From Aptenodytes patagonicus (taxonomy: Eukaryota; Chordata; Aves; Sphenisciformes; Spheniscidae): a stretch of DNA of 64,000 bases. The translations under genes were made by a program, and so were the position numbers. Where the stretch lies: NCBI RefSeq assembly GCF_965638725.1, contig NC_134963.1:15156501-15220500 (forward strand). The letters are read 5' to 3'. Under the pieces are notes generated by a model. It did no database searches, had not been told where the DNA came from, and was given only the letters and a program-made list of their open reading frames with translations. Positions 23,163 through 34,459 of this stretch are shown one piece after another. Position 1 is the stretch's first letter. Every line of letters begins with the position of its first letter.

Positions 23163-26100
23163 CTAGAAAGGAGAAAAAAACAACAAAGGAGAAAGAAAAG
23201 TGAGATAAGGCAGGCGTTAAGTGCAGGCTCAGCACGGGGCTCGGCATGCCACAGACACCCACATGCATCAGCCCGTCCCCACAGATGTCATCCCCCGGGC
23301 TGCGTTTGGGAGACAGGCTGCAGTCTCCCATCGCTCTGGGCTTTGTTTCCTCCGCTCCCCCTGTGAAAATCGGCACCATCTGTTCAGCGGGGGCCGGGAG
23401 AGCACGGGGGGGAGCGGGGGAGCCCTGGGAGGGGGCTGCTGGGCAGCCTTGCTCGGACCCTCCCCGCTTTGCCCATGGGTCTCAAGCAAGATCCGTGCAA
23501 GTCTGGCAAATGGGTAGAGCCGCATGGAGCTCAGCGGTGATTTCTGCTGGCTGAGGATCTTGTCTCCATGTGTTTTCCAGAGCATCCAACAACCTGATGG
23601 TCGAGATGGATCGGGGTGACCAGACAGGGGACGTATGTCCCTGCCCAGGATGAAACCCGTTCCATAGGTGCTGGCACACCGAGACTGTTTCGATGCTTCA
23701 GGAGGAAGAGTAGCAGCCACAAGCAAAACAAGGCAGTAGAAGAGGACATTCAGCTTCCCTTACCCTGAGTTACAGCAAAGCACTTACAATGGCAAGTGCT
23801 TCTAAGTCTGGCTACAGGGATCACAGCCTCAGCCTGGCTCAGCTCCTCCTCTCCCCATATTTCAACCCTGGCACGGGGATATAGGAGGCAAAGCTAGCAC
23901 TCCCCCGTGCCCAGCCCTGCCATCCAGTTCTGAACAGTTCCCAAACAAACTGCTTTAGCTGATGGAAAACCATCGAGAGGAGAACATGCAATGAGTTTAC
24001 CCATCTCTCGGGGGAACCTCATGCAGCTGGGCATGACTTTCTACAACCCTCGCGTGGCTTGGGGAGCCATGTCTCATTGACTCCTGATGGGACCCTGGTT
24101 CTTACATGCCTACGCTTGCATTCGATAACTTCAGCTCCCAAATCCTCTCTCCGCGTTCCCCTCCCATTTCTTAGATGCTCTGGAGAACATTTGTCTCTGT
24201 GACTGTGCCCTGACATTTAGCAGCAAGCTGAAATGCAGATGCCTTCTTTTTTAAATCTGAATTCTGGGGAGAGAACAGAGGGCACTAGATCTGCAGGCTG
24301 GAGGCACTGACGTGCCAAGGAAAACACTCCCCTGTCTCCCAGAGGCAGCACATTCAGGGCAGCATTTGCACCTTCAGACACCCCACACCGAGCCCCCCTC
24401 TGCCAGGAGCTCCCTCCGGCACCCGGATGGGAAAAACAAGGATCTGAGGAGCAGGGCAGTGACACCAGCCCTGACATTAACTCACTTGAGCATTTTAATC
24501 CTCATGTGACGAAGGGTGCTGACCCCAGACTGGCTCTTTATAGGCGAGTAAAGAATAAAGCAATTAGAGCCCGATAACCTGAGCCGATGGATTTAACCCC
24601 TATTGCCCTTCTCCTGCCATTATTCAGCCCTGCAGGGCAGTAGCAGCACACAAAGGGTTAAATGCCACCTGAGTAGGTCGGTGGGGAGTCACCTCCTCAA
24701 GGGCTAATCAGCCCGGGTGACACAAGCCCTAATTGCTGGGTGACTTCCCGCAAGTGGCCCTGGCCAGAGGTCACTGGAGCAGGACCTCCGCCAGCCATGA
24801 TGGCCTGTGCCACCTCGTAGGGCTCAGGGCAGCAGAGCAGAACATCTCCTCCAGATCCTCGGGCCACCTGGGGAGGGAAGGTCACATATTTGGAAAGGAA
24901 GGAGGGAGGCAGAGGTCTGCTTGGAAAGGAACGCTCCTGTCCCTCTCCCTTTCCAGCCCCTCCATCCCTTCCCCAGCCAGAGCCTGCTTTCACCGGCAGC
25001 GCTGGACACAGTGGCACAGGCGGGACCCCAGCCAAGTCTTCCCCCTCTTTCCCAGGCGAGAGCCCTCAGGCTCTTCGGTGCCAGTGCCAAACCACAGGAT
25101 CAGCTTCTTTCTCCCTGCCCAGGGTCTGTCTTTTCCTCGCCCCGCTCCCAGCAGCCCACCAGCGCAGTCCCTGCATCCCCCAGCCCCTCCACGGGTCCCC
25201 CCTGCCAACGAGGCCACCATCACCCTGATGTCCGGGCAAGCCACCAAGCCACGCAGGACTCATTTCTAATGTATTAGCTGACGCAGTAAGGACGAACGAG
25301 GCTTTGAAAGCAGTGCAAGTACCACGCGAGTGCGGGACTGTCAGCTTCCCTTCAAGGGGACAACCCTGTTATTTGCTCTGGATTAGTCACTGGCTACGTG
25401 GCACTCATGAACTCCTCGCAGTCGGTGAAGTCTGTGTTCGCATCGTGCCCATCTCAGCAGGGCCAGGGCCATCTCGGGGACTGCCCGGCACGGGCCCCTG
25501 TCACCGCTGGGCATCCCCAGCAGCTCCCGCAGGCAGATGCTCAACAGCCGGAGGAGATGATGCCTTTCAGCCCGGCTCGACCCCTTACTGCAGCGCTTGC
25601 AGGGGAGCGGGGCGATGCTGAGCTCACTGGAAAGGACCCTCATCCGCCCCAAAGAGCTGAGAAACCCCAAAGTGTTTGCAGTCCCTCACTCTTCTCCCAC
25701 CAGGCCAATTTCCAGTTCTTCCCTCCAAAAAGCATATAGCAAAGCTTATAATTTGTTACGTATATGCAGCTCCAGCCTGCAAGATCCCAGGGGAAAACAT
25801 TATTGCTGGGTGCACATCGCTCCCCATCCCCAAAACCCGCCGGCACCTCAGCATTCCTTACAAGAGGGAAGAGAAGAAAAAAGTCGATTCTAGGCAATAC
25901 CTAAGCACCCAGCCAGGGATTTCTCCAAGATGGGGGTGAGCACCAACATGTCCCCTACAGAGAAGAGGGGGACTCGCTCCTGGACCTCGCACGCTCTTGC
26001 CCATGGGTGATCAGTGGCCGGTATCTCCCCCTGCCTCAGCTGCGGGCTCTGCAGCAGCAGCTGGGGACTGGCTGGAAGACAGGGAATGACATTTACCTGT

Positions 26101-26276
26101 TTAGAATTTCCCCCCCCCTCAAACTCAAGCCTTTTCTTTCCTGTTTCTCAGCTGCTCCCAGTAAGGAAGGTCAGAAAAAAGCCAGAAGCAGAGGGGCAGG
26201 CAAGGAGATTGAGGGCAACCTGTCTCTAAGTCCCTGACCCTTCTGCTTCTTTGGAGAAGAGTTGGACAAGCATTTT

Positions 26277-26345
26277 CATAGAATCATAGAATCATTTAGG
26301 TTGGAAAATAACCTTAAGGTCATTGAGTCCAACCGTTTTCCAGCT
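26277..26345 (-). repeat. Short CR1 3' fragment, minus strand
   Basis: ATAGAATCATAGAATCATTT is followed by GGTTGGAAAATAACCTTAAG and GTCATTGAGTCCAACC, a diverged CR1 terminus of about 70 bases in intron 1. Confidence 0.8.
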
Positions 26346-28511
26346 GCAAATCCTTGCACAAACTCAGGCTGAAGATGGGAGGGACAGGGAGATGTTCAGG
26401 GCATGAGAAGGCAGCAGGAGACACCTGGGAGCGCAGGGAAGACTTCCCCAGGCACCCAGCATGGGTCAGGGCTTCCCCCATACCCAGCTCCCAGGGTGTC
26501 CTGGGACATCTGCAGGTCTGTTCCCAGAGGGGACACGTTTTGGATGAAACCTGAAGCATTCAACCCTGTGCGACGCGATGGGGAGACGCCGGCCGTTTGC
26601 AGCACAGGTGGCTCAGCTCTGCCGAGTTCAGTTCTCCCTACGAGCATCATTAAGAGTCTGATTTATGAACCCAAGAGCAGTAGTACGTTTGCCAGGTCGT
26701 ACTGGAGGTGTCACACCTAACTCCTTAAAAACAGTGAGAGCAGCGCAGTGAGCAGGGTTTCACCGGGGTGAGTGCTACTGAGGTGGAAACACTTATTTCA
26801 CCCCTGAAAGACAGCCGGGAGATGGCCAATGCCATGGGCAAAGCCGGGCTCATCTCCCTGCCAAGGCATCCCGCTTGAATTAACATCCACGGACGGTGCC
26901 GTCCCACTCCCTGCCTCGGTTTCCCTCCTCTTTCCAAAGCATAAAACCAACTCAAATTAGAGAAGAGCAACAAACCCTGCAGAGCTGCAAACTTGTAGCA
27001 CCCCAGACAAGCGTTACAAAAAGCGTTAACTCTGATCTCGACACCGATCCACGCTGACATTGCTTGTTTGGAGGCTTTAATCAGTGTAGGGAAGAGCGGC
27101 AGAACAGGCTCCCCTACGGCAGCGACAAAGGCATTCGCGTAACAAACAAGCCCTATGAAAAGCAATAACGAAAAGCTTTTAGAGTCGCCAGATAACATTT
27201 CAAGCAACAAACTCCAGCACATATGTTAATTGGATGATTTGATTTAGAAAGCAAAGCAGAGGAGAAATCAATCTTGGGAGCTTAACACAATCTCTTAACT
27301 CTCCCAGCCAGGAGCTGCAGGCTACGGTGAGCTAGGATGTACCCAACACCAGCCCTTTGGTGTGGGCACTTGGGTTGCCCTTGCCCTCGCAAATCGATTT
27401 TGAGTCTTGTCTTTGCTGTGGTAATGGCTTACATCTCTACATGCCAGCTTTAAATGGACACCATTGTCCTATTTAATTAGTTTTCGTGGGATTTATAGCG
27501 TTCAATGAAGAACCCCAGGGCTGAAGGATTTATGCCCGTTTAATTTTTATGACCCATGGAGCGTCAGTGAATCTGATGAGGAGCAACGGGATGCAACATA
27601 TGCACAGTTACTGTAAACCTGCGTGTTTGTGCATCTGAAAATGGAGCATTAAAGTGATTCACTGGCAGCCAGCTTCCTCGTGCCAGCAGTTCTGCGATCA
27701 ACTCCCGTTCGGCTCAGACCAATGCCATGGTGTATCTATGTACATGGCCTTTTAATCCTGAGAATATATAGACAATGTTCCCCCAGCTATATCTAATAAT
27801 CCACCTCCCACCAACCTTGCCAAAATCTGCCCGGGAAGGAGCGAGCCCTTTTTCCTTCACAGCCAAACGACGCGCTCTGCTTCTCCCTTCCCACCCCCAG
27901 CGCACGAGGCTGGGAAGTGGCTATTTCGCCTGGGCCACGACATTTTCTTCACCCCCAATAAACCTGATTTACACATAGGAGTCAATTAAATAAAAGGCAC
28001 TTTGCCATCTGTACAACACCCCGGTGCCAGTGCCCAGCATCCAGTGATGCTGCAGAGCTGCTGGACCACTCCACGCAGCCACGGAAACCGGCGGGCTCGG
28101 GAAGGATGCTGCCGAAGGGATGAAGTGCTGAGGTCTCAGCCCTGGAGACCCCCTCTCCTCCCCCACGTCAGCAGGGCACAGGTGTTTGCACTGAAAACGT
28201 GCCTATCACGGGTAAAAGAACAGTTAATAAATTAAATGCTTGCTTTCTGATATAAATAAATCTATGTCCATTCCCTGGGAGCGTTCATTTGCCTCTAATC
28301 AGGGGGTTGTTTTCTGGAAAGCAAAACAATACACATTTGCTCCTGGCCATATCGTTGGGCTGAAGCTGCCCCAAAGCCCCATGACCTGCGCATTTATCCA
28401 GCTCCTGGTACTTGCTTTTGTTTTCATCCCAACCGTCCCTCTCTGGGGAATTAAACAGCCGAGGAAAGCCTGGTCGTGCCGGCACAAGGAGTCGCCGGCA
28501 CGCCTTCTAGG

Positions 28512-28555
28512 CAGTTGGGCTAGGTGATCATTGTAGGTCCCTTCCAACTGAAATA
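28512..28555 (+). repeat. CR1 3' end fragment leading into a pentanucleotide satellite
   Basis: GTTGGGCTAGGTGATCATTG followed by TAGGTCCCTTCCAACTGAAA is the last part of a CR1 element on the plus strand. It runs directly into the TTCTA array. Confidence 0.85.
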
Positions 28556-28624
28556 TTCTATTCTATTCTATTCTATTCTATTCTATTCTATTCTATTCTA
28601 TTCTATTCTATTCTATTCTATTCT
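28556..28624 (+). repeat. (TTCTA)n microsatellite, about 14 copies
   Basis: Near-perfect TTCTA units fill about 69 bases at the 3' end of a CR1 fragment. The array probably grew from the ATTCTATG tail of that element. It is likely to be polymorphic. Confidence 0.97.
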
Positions 28625-31600
28625 GCATCCTGCACGCTCCTAACCATGGAGCAGCAACGCTGGAGGGGGCAGGACCGCAGGGAAACTTTGCTGTAATCTA
28701 ATGAAGTCCCTCGTCCCGCTCCCCTTCGCCCCATCCGATAGGAACCGCACCTCTCCAAGCAGACCGCAGGCAATACATTTTAATGTTGCCAAGACAACTG
28801 TGTTGACAAAATTACCTTTTTTTTTTCGATGACAGAAACAAAGTTTTGTTTTAATTTGGAGTTCAAGGCTTAGCATATTCCGGTAACACACCTGCCATTT
28901 CTCTTTTACTGTTTCGTACAATATTTTCTTGGTGCCTGTGGTGTGTGGCTGAAATGCAGTTTAGATAAAACCATCTATTCCACCACTACCCCCGTCTAAA
29001 ACTGATGTTCTTATTAGGGCTCAGCCCTTCTGTAAAACATAAATTGCACCACCATCAATTTGCCGAGAGAGTTGGAATTACACCAGTGACTCCGGTTTGA
29101 CAAATGGGACCCATGTTAACACAACACCACTTCGTCCTAAATGACAAAACAGGTAGATAGGAAATAAATGAGAAAATGCCACTTGATGGATGGTCTCGAA
29201 ATCCAATCGCAGCACGAGAGGGGAATCGTGGCTCCATTTAGAAAAAAAGAAAAAGGGAATTTAAAAATCGCAGCAGGTTGGCTGGAGCGGTAATAACTCC
29301 AGAGCCGCCAGCCGGCATCAATAAAGTCAGCGGCAGAGCTCTCGGCTCAGAGTCGGTCCAGGAATTAAACTCCTGGCTCGTTTCAGAGGCTCAGGTTCTC
29401 GTCCCCTCCTTTGCTGCTGACTCCCCAAAATCCTTCTAGCATGGCGTTAAATTTTCCTACTCTAACAAGCCAGCGGGAGAAGTAGCCCAATTAGGACACT
29501 AAATAGCAATAAACCTTATTGTCACCGATTTTCATAAAGAGTGACTCCTATCATTGTTTAAAAACCTCGGGAAGACATCAGACTCCTCACAGCACAAGCC
29601 TGAGTTCCTCGGTCTGGAGGCACGAGCCTCTTGCCAGGTCCCCGTGAAAGCCTACTGCTGAAAAGGCTGCGGGATTTTCTCTGTCCCCCAAGCATCTCGA
29701 CCGTCTCTCTTGAACAGCGAAAGGTGCAGGAGGACTAGAGGTGCGATTCCCCACCGATGAATCCAGTACGCGGAGCCAAAGCAGAGCTCTCGCCCTCTTT
29801 GCATCGGCATCCTCGGTGACTGCGCAAGGCAAAAAGCAAAGATAATTTGTTCCCCTGAGTTTCTGTCCGCGTTTTTCTTAGGGTTTTGCATTAGCACTTG
29901 TTTCCATAGTATCAACGGCAGCGGCAAAGTTCTCTGGGGGCCTCCTGGGACGCGTTCCTTGTCCCACGGAAGGCTCTGGCTCTAATTTGGGCAGGATTGG
30001 GGTGGGGGGGGGATGTGGAATTTTCTGCTTCTTAATTTTTGCTAAAGGTGCCGCTGGCGGGAGCGAGGCCGTTCCTTAGAAGCAGCATCAGCCACATCAT
30101 CCTCACTCTGCCAGCACCCCTGAACATGGGGCACTGTGGCAAGAAAGCCATGAGTGCCTGAGAGAGAGGCCTGGAAATGGGCCCCGATGCTCATGGGTTC
30201 CTGGGGCTTTTCCTCTTCCCCCGTGGGACAGTCCCGTGCTGGTGACGCTTCCTTTGGCTGAAGCAGCCCCAGCCCCTGGCTTGAAAAGAGATTTTTTCCC
30301 TGCGCCAGAGGAGAGGATTTTGGCTTCCCAAGACCCTGCTCCTCAATACTGGCATCACGGGGAGAGGCAGCAGTGGGGCAGGCTGTCACACCAAGGCCAC
30401 GGTCCCGCTGCACTCCAGTGGGACTGGAGCCCTTGGCCGAGGCGTGCCACTGATATTTCCACGGATGTGTTCATTTTCATGCTGTTTGGGGATGAAGGGT
30501 GGGTCCTGCTCTGAAAAGGCTGAGCTTTTGTGACTTTCAAGGCAAGGAAGAGCCGCATGTTTTCAGCACGTCTGAAAATATAAGCCTGAGACTCTGCAAA
30601 AGGGGATTAAGACGAGCCTACCCTAGAAGGGCATTGCAAGATCTCGTTAAGCATTTCTGAATTGTCATGTAAAACAGAGGCTATGGAAAGAGTTGCCGTA
30701 GCATAAATACCTCCGGTTTTGTATATACACACACAGTACTTGCAGGTTTCCACGGTCTGCATATAGAACCAACATACGGATAACATATGGGCTTTCCAGA
30801 CCGCGTGTTTCTCGTGCCCACAGCCAGATCCCGAGCACTTGCTTGGCATCATATCGGTACTTCGCTCTGCTTGCTTTGCTGCTGCCGTGTAGGGTGGCAA
30901 TCCGGGGTGCGTTGGGTCAGGTATCGCACACAGCCCATCGCAGAGTTAATTTGGAGCGAGCGGATGGAAGTAAACACGCTTTCATCCGGCTTCAGCCAGA
31001 CAGTGGCTTACAGATCCTTCCCTCTTCAGGACACAATATGTTTATTTTTGGCTACGTACGAGAGATCAGATCGCGTATATAGATTTGATTTAATGCACAG
31101 ATACAATCAGAACAGCGTGAGTAGAGCAAAGGCATTTTAGCTTTGTTTGGAGCCTCCTCTCAAAACCGGTCCCTTGCTATCGGGGTTGGATTTCTTTAGT
31201 AAAAATTGATGGTATCAACAAGTATCAAACAGTATTCTCGTTACTCAGGAAAGGTAAATGCTAATCTATGCGAGCCGAGCTCACGTGACTTATCAGTTAC
31301 TATATATAGTTGTTTTCAGGCACTGATTTAGGCAATCTGGCAGGTTTCCTAAGCCTTTGTACAGATACACTACTGAAATGGAAAATACAAAACACACGAG
31401 CAAAGCAGGGGAAAAAAAATATCTGACAGGGCCAAAATGTCCCTGCGGGTCAGGGAGGACCAAGCCCTGCTGATGGGGATCAGCAGACACTCAACATTAA
31501 TTGCAAGTGAGGATTCAGCCCAAACCCCTCTGCCTAAGATGGCCTCTCCAGTACTCGCTCACGATCGCCGTGCTGACAGAGGGAATAAACAGAATTCAAA

Positions 31601-33079
31601 GGGCACAAGGACTTGTCACTCTCCTTTGCTCATGAGGGAATGTAATGCTTCTCCCGGTGCAGGTATCTGATTAGAGAAATATCCCCTCCAAAACCCACGT
31701 CTGTGTAAGAAGAGACTCTCTACTGGGAGTTTGTTTGCAAACATATGCACATTTTAAAACTGGAGCGTATATGACTGAGTTTGTAGCATCTTTAAGAAAA
31801 TATTCTGGGTGATACAAGCTAGAAGAAAATAGAGGGAGGAATAAATTGCTAATGCAAACCCAAATTCTTTAAAATAAGGCTTCCCCACCTGAGACCTTTA
31901 ACAGAAAAGGCATAGCCAACCAAGATGTGCAGGTAGAAATCTCCGGGAGAGTGCTATTTTGAACAGCCCCCCTGCCCCAAAAGCCTCCCCACAGCTCTCC
32001 GGTGATCATCCCTGTAGATCCCGTTCTGCCATCTGCCTGAGCCATCAGCATTTGGGGACGTAGAAGAGGAAGAGGAGCTGGCATTTAAAGCAGTTGAGCC
32101 CTCGACCACTGCAACTGCCCCCTGCGATCTCCCACGTCTCCCACTCCACACAGCCTGTGCTCCCACGGAAAGGAAGGAGACACTTCCCCTCCATTTCAGT
32201 GAGAGGCGGATCAGCTCCTCGGGGACTCAGCAGATAATTGTCAAGTTGCCTGCCAGAATTTCCTCCTGACAGTCATAACTTGAAAACGTTGGAAGAAAAT
32301 GTCTGCACCTGGGCTGTGGAGTCAGCGCGCTCACGGAGTGCAGAGCCGAGGCAGGGAAAGGCTCTGCGGGACTGGAGCTGGATGGGGTGATGCACGCCCA
32401 CCCCAGCACCACATGCTCCAGATGTGCGTGTACACAGGTCTCTCTTCCTCTGCTTTGCCAGTAAAACACAAAAGCTTTCTACTACCTACTGCAAACCAAG
32501 CCGAGAGCAAGGCCACAGGCAGGGCAGAGGCAGGGTTCATCTCCTTTGATCCCTGCGACAACGGCTCCCTTCTGCATTTCAAGCGCACCCGGAGGGGACA
32601 GTCGGGTCCTTGGTGCGCGGGTGGGGAGAGGGAAGGGGCGAGATCCGGACTAACCCCCGGCTGCCCCTGAAGAAGAGGAGCCAGCCGTGAGCGGGACATC
32701 CCAGGGCTTCACTCGGGGGCTGGAGCCGCATCGGGGTGTCCCTTCCCCACCCCGGGCCGGATAGGGATCTCCACCCGATCTCTCCCTCCCCACCCCAGCG
32801 CCCCGGGGACGGCGGGGACACCCCGGGGACGACGGGGGCATCCCGACCCCGTGGGACAGGGGGAACAGCAGGGACAGGACCCGGCGTTGGTCACACCCCC
32901 CCCACACACACACCCCCCAGCACTGGGGGGTTGGTGGCGTCTCCTGCAGCCCCGAGCCCCGCTCCGCTGTCGGGGGGGGGGGGGGCCGGGGCTCCTGTCG
33001 GGCGGCGGCGCCCGCAGCGTTCAGCACCCGGGACAGCTCCGGCACCGCCCGCCGCGGGGGGGGGGGGCGACACCAGCCC

Positions 33080-33530
33080 CGCCCCTGCCCGCCCCCCCCC
33101 CCGGGAAACTGCCCCCCACCAGTCCGTCCCCCTCCCCCCCCCCCCCCGAGAAAAAGTGCCTCCCCCCGGGCAAACCGCCCCCCTGCCCCAGGCACGCCGG
33201 TCCCCCGCCCCTGCCGTCCCCGGACAGATCGCACCCGGGCCCCCCCCCCTCGCCTGCCCCGGCCCCTCTCCCTTCCCTGCCCGGGCACGCTGCCGCCTGT
33301 CGCGGGCGCGCTGCCCGCCTGCTCCCGTCTGCCTTCCCTGGCCAAACTGGCCCCCTGCCCTCCCCGCGCACACCGTCCACCTGCCCCTGCCTTCCCTCCC
33401 CGGGCAAACTGCCCCCCTCCCCGGGCACGCTGGTCCCCCTCGCCTCCTGCCCCTGCTGTCGTCCGTGTCCCCCCCCCCCCCCCCCGGCAAACTGCCTGCC
33501 CGTGCAAGCGGCCCCCCTCGCCCCATACAA
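33080..33530. repeat. Degenerate GC-rich minisatellite
   Basis: Related blocks recur several times, each containing GGCAAACTGCC or a close variant (near 33106, 33169, 33341, 33403 and 33487). These are followed by C-rich spacers and GGCACGC(T/C)G-like strings (33192, 33281, 33424). The unit length varies, roughly 50-70 bases. In one minus-strand frame it reads as a Gly/Arg/Ala-rich repeat, which is a by-product. Confidence 0.6.
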
Positions 33531-34181
33531 ACTTGCTGCAAAGAGTTGCGGAGGAGGGAGGCAACAGCGAGCTTCGCTCCGTTCCCGCAGCTGGCTCAGC
33601 CCCCCCCCCAGCCCGGGGGACGCGGGGGGGAGCCGAGCACGGAGGCGGTGGAGGAAGTTTGCAGCGGAGCCCCTGGGTGCGGGGAGGGGGGGGGAACACA
33701 CACGACACACCGACCGCCGCAGCCCGGCGGGCAGCACGGTCCGGGGGGGGGGGGGGGCCGGGTGGGAGCCGCGTCTCGGCGCGGCCAGCCACGGCGTCGC
33801 TCGCCGGGCCAGCAAAGCGGCTTATAGCCGGGCAGATCCCACGAGTGCCCTCCGCTCCCCTCCCCGCCGCGGGGCCCGGGGGCGGCTCGGGCGCCTCCGC
33901 CGAGCCCCAGGCTCCTGCAGCCGGAGGCAGAGCCCGGCTGCCCTCACCGGCGGGGCTGGGGACCCCGCTGCTGCCTCCCCGTCCCCCCGGCCAAGGGCAC
34001 GGCAGAGCGGCGCAGCCCCGGTGCCCCGAGGCGGCGGCGGGGAGCGCTTCCGACGGGCGCCCGAGGGAGCGCACGGTCCCGCGGGGCTCCGCGCTCCGCG
34101 GCCGGTCCCGCACCCCCTGCCCCGCCGCAAAGTTTCCCGGAGAAGCGGGGCTGGGGGCAGCCCTCCCGCCGCCCCACCTAC

Positions 34182-34428
34182 CGTGCGGCGGAGAGGAGCC
34201 GTCGCCGTCGCCGTCCCCGTCCCCGCCCGGCGCATCCCTCCCGGCGGCTCCGGGCGCGGCGGAGGGACGGAGCCCGGCGCGGCGCTGGGCTCGGCTGGGC
34301 TGGCAGGGAGGGAGCCAGTCCTCGCTGCGCCCCTTTATCCCAGCATCACCGAAACGAATCCGCTTTGACGTCCAACCAGGGTTTTTATGGGTGTGGAGCG
34401 AGCCGGTGCAGCCCTCATTAGGAGACAC
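34182..34428 (-). other. NOS1: Candidate non-coding first exon of NOS1
   Basis: A strong donor, ACG|GTAGGTG, lies at 34181-34180 inside the CpG island, about 11 kb upstream of exon 2 on the same strand. A TATA box about 25-30 bases above the proposed right end would place the start near 34428. NOS1 genes are known to use several alternative untranslated first exons that splice to exon 2. The right edge is inferred from the TATA position only. An open frame runs across the exon but shows no recognisable protein. Transcript data would be needed to fix both ends. Confidence 0.42.
34366..34373 (+). promoter_or_regulatory. CRE-like site (TGACGTCC)
   Basis: Seven of eight bases match the cAMP-response element TGACGTCA. 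Activity-dependent NOS1 transcription through CREB-type elements is established in mammals, so a CRE at this place is plausible, but a single near-match is weak evidence. Confidence 0.35.
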
Positions 34429-34450
34429 TCTGCTTTCCAAATCATACATC

Positions 34451-34459
34451 TTTTATATA
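34451..34459 (-). promoter_or_regulatory. TATA box (TATATAAAA) of the candidate NOS1 promoter
   Basis: On the minus strand the sequence TATATAAAA matches the TATA consensus. It sits at the edge of the CpG island, a suitable distance upstream of the candidate first exon. Two weaker TATA-like strings, CATAAAAA (34382-34389) and GGATAAAG (34333-34340), lie downstream and could set further starts. Confidence 0.45.

Larger units (their letters stand above)
23163..34181 (-). other. NOS1 intron 1 (if the CpG-island first exon is correct)
   Basis: The 11-kb stretch contains two CR1 3' ends, an expanded pentanucleotide satellite and several AT-rich patches (about 27.2-27.7, 28.7-29.6 and 30.6-31.4 kb) that may be conserved regulatory sequence. 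No protein-coding exon is recognised. Confidence 0.5.

Noticed and set aside
28556..28624. TTCTA array as an interstitial telomere or CRISPR-like array
   Set aside because: The unit is not the vertebrate telomere hexamer, there are no spacers, and it continues a CR1 tail.
34366..34373. Treating the CRE-like site as proof of CREB control
   Set aside because: One near-match is expected often in a window of this length; it is listed only as a weak site.
32650..34449. A 599-codon open frame on the minus strand and overlapping frames of 505, 449 and 363 codons on the plus strand
   Set aside because: All lie in the CpG island and read as Gly/Arg/Pro/Ala-rich low-complexity sequence in several frames at once. 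The open state follows from the lack of A/T-rich stop codons; no domain, and only the candidate non-coding exon, is supported.
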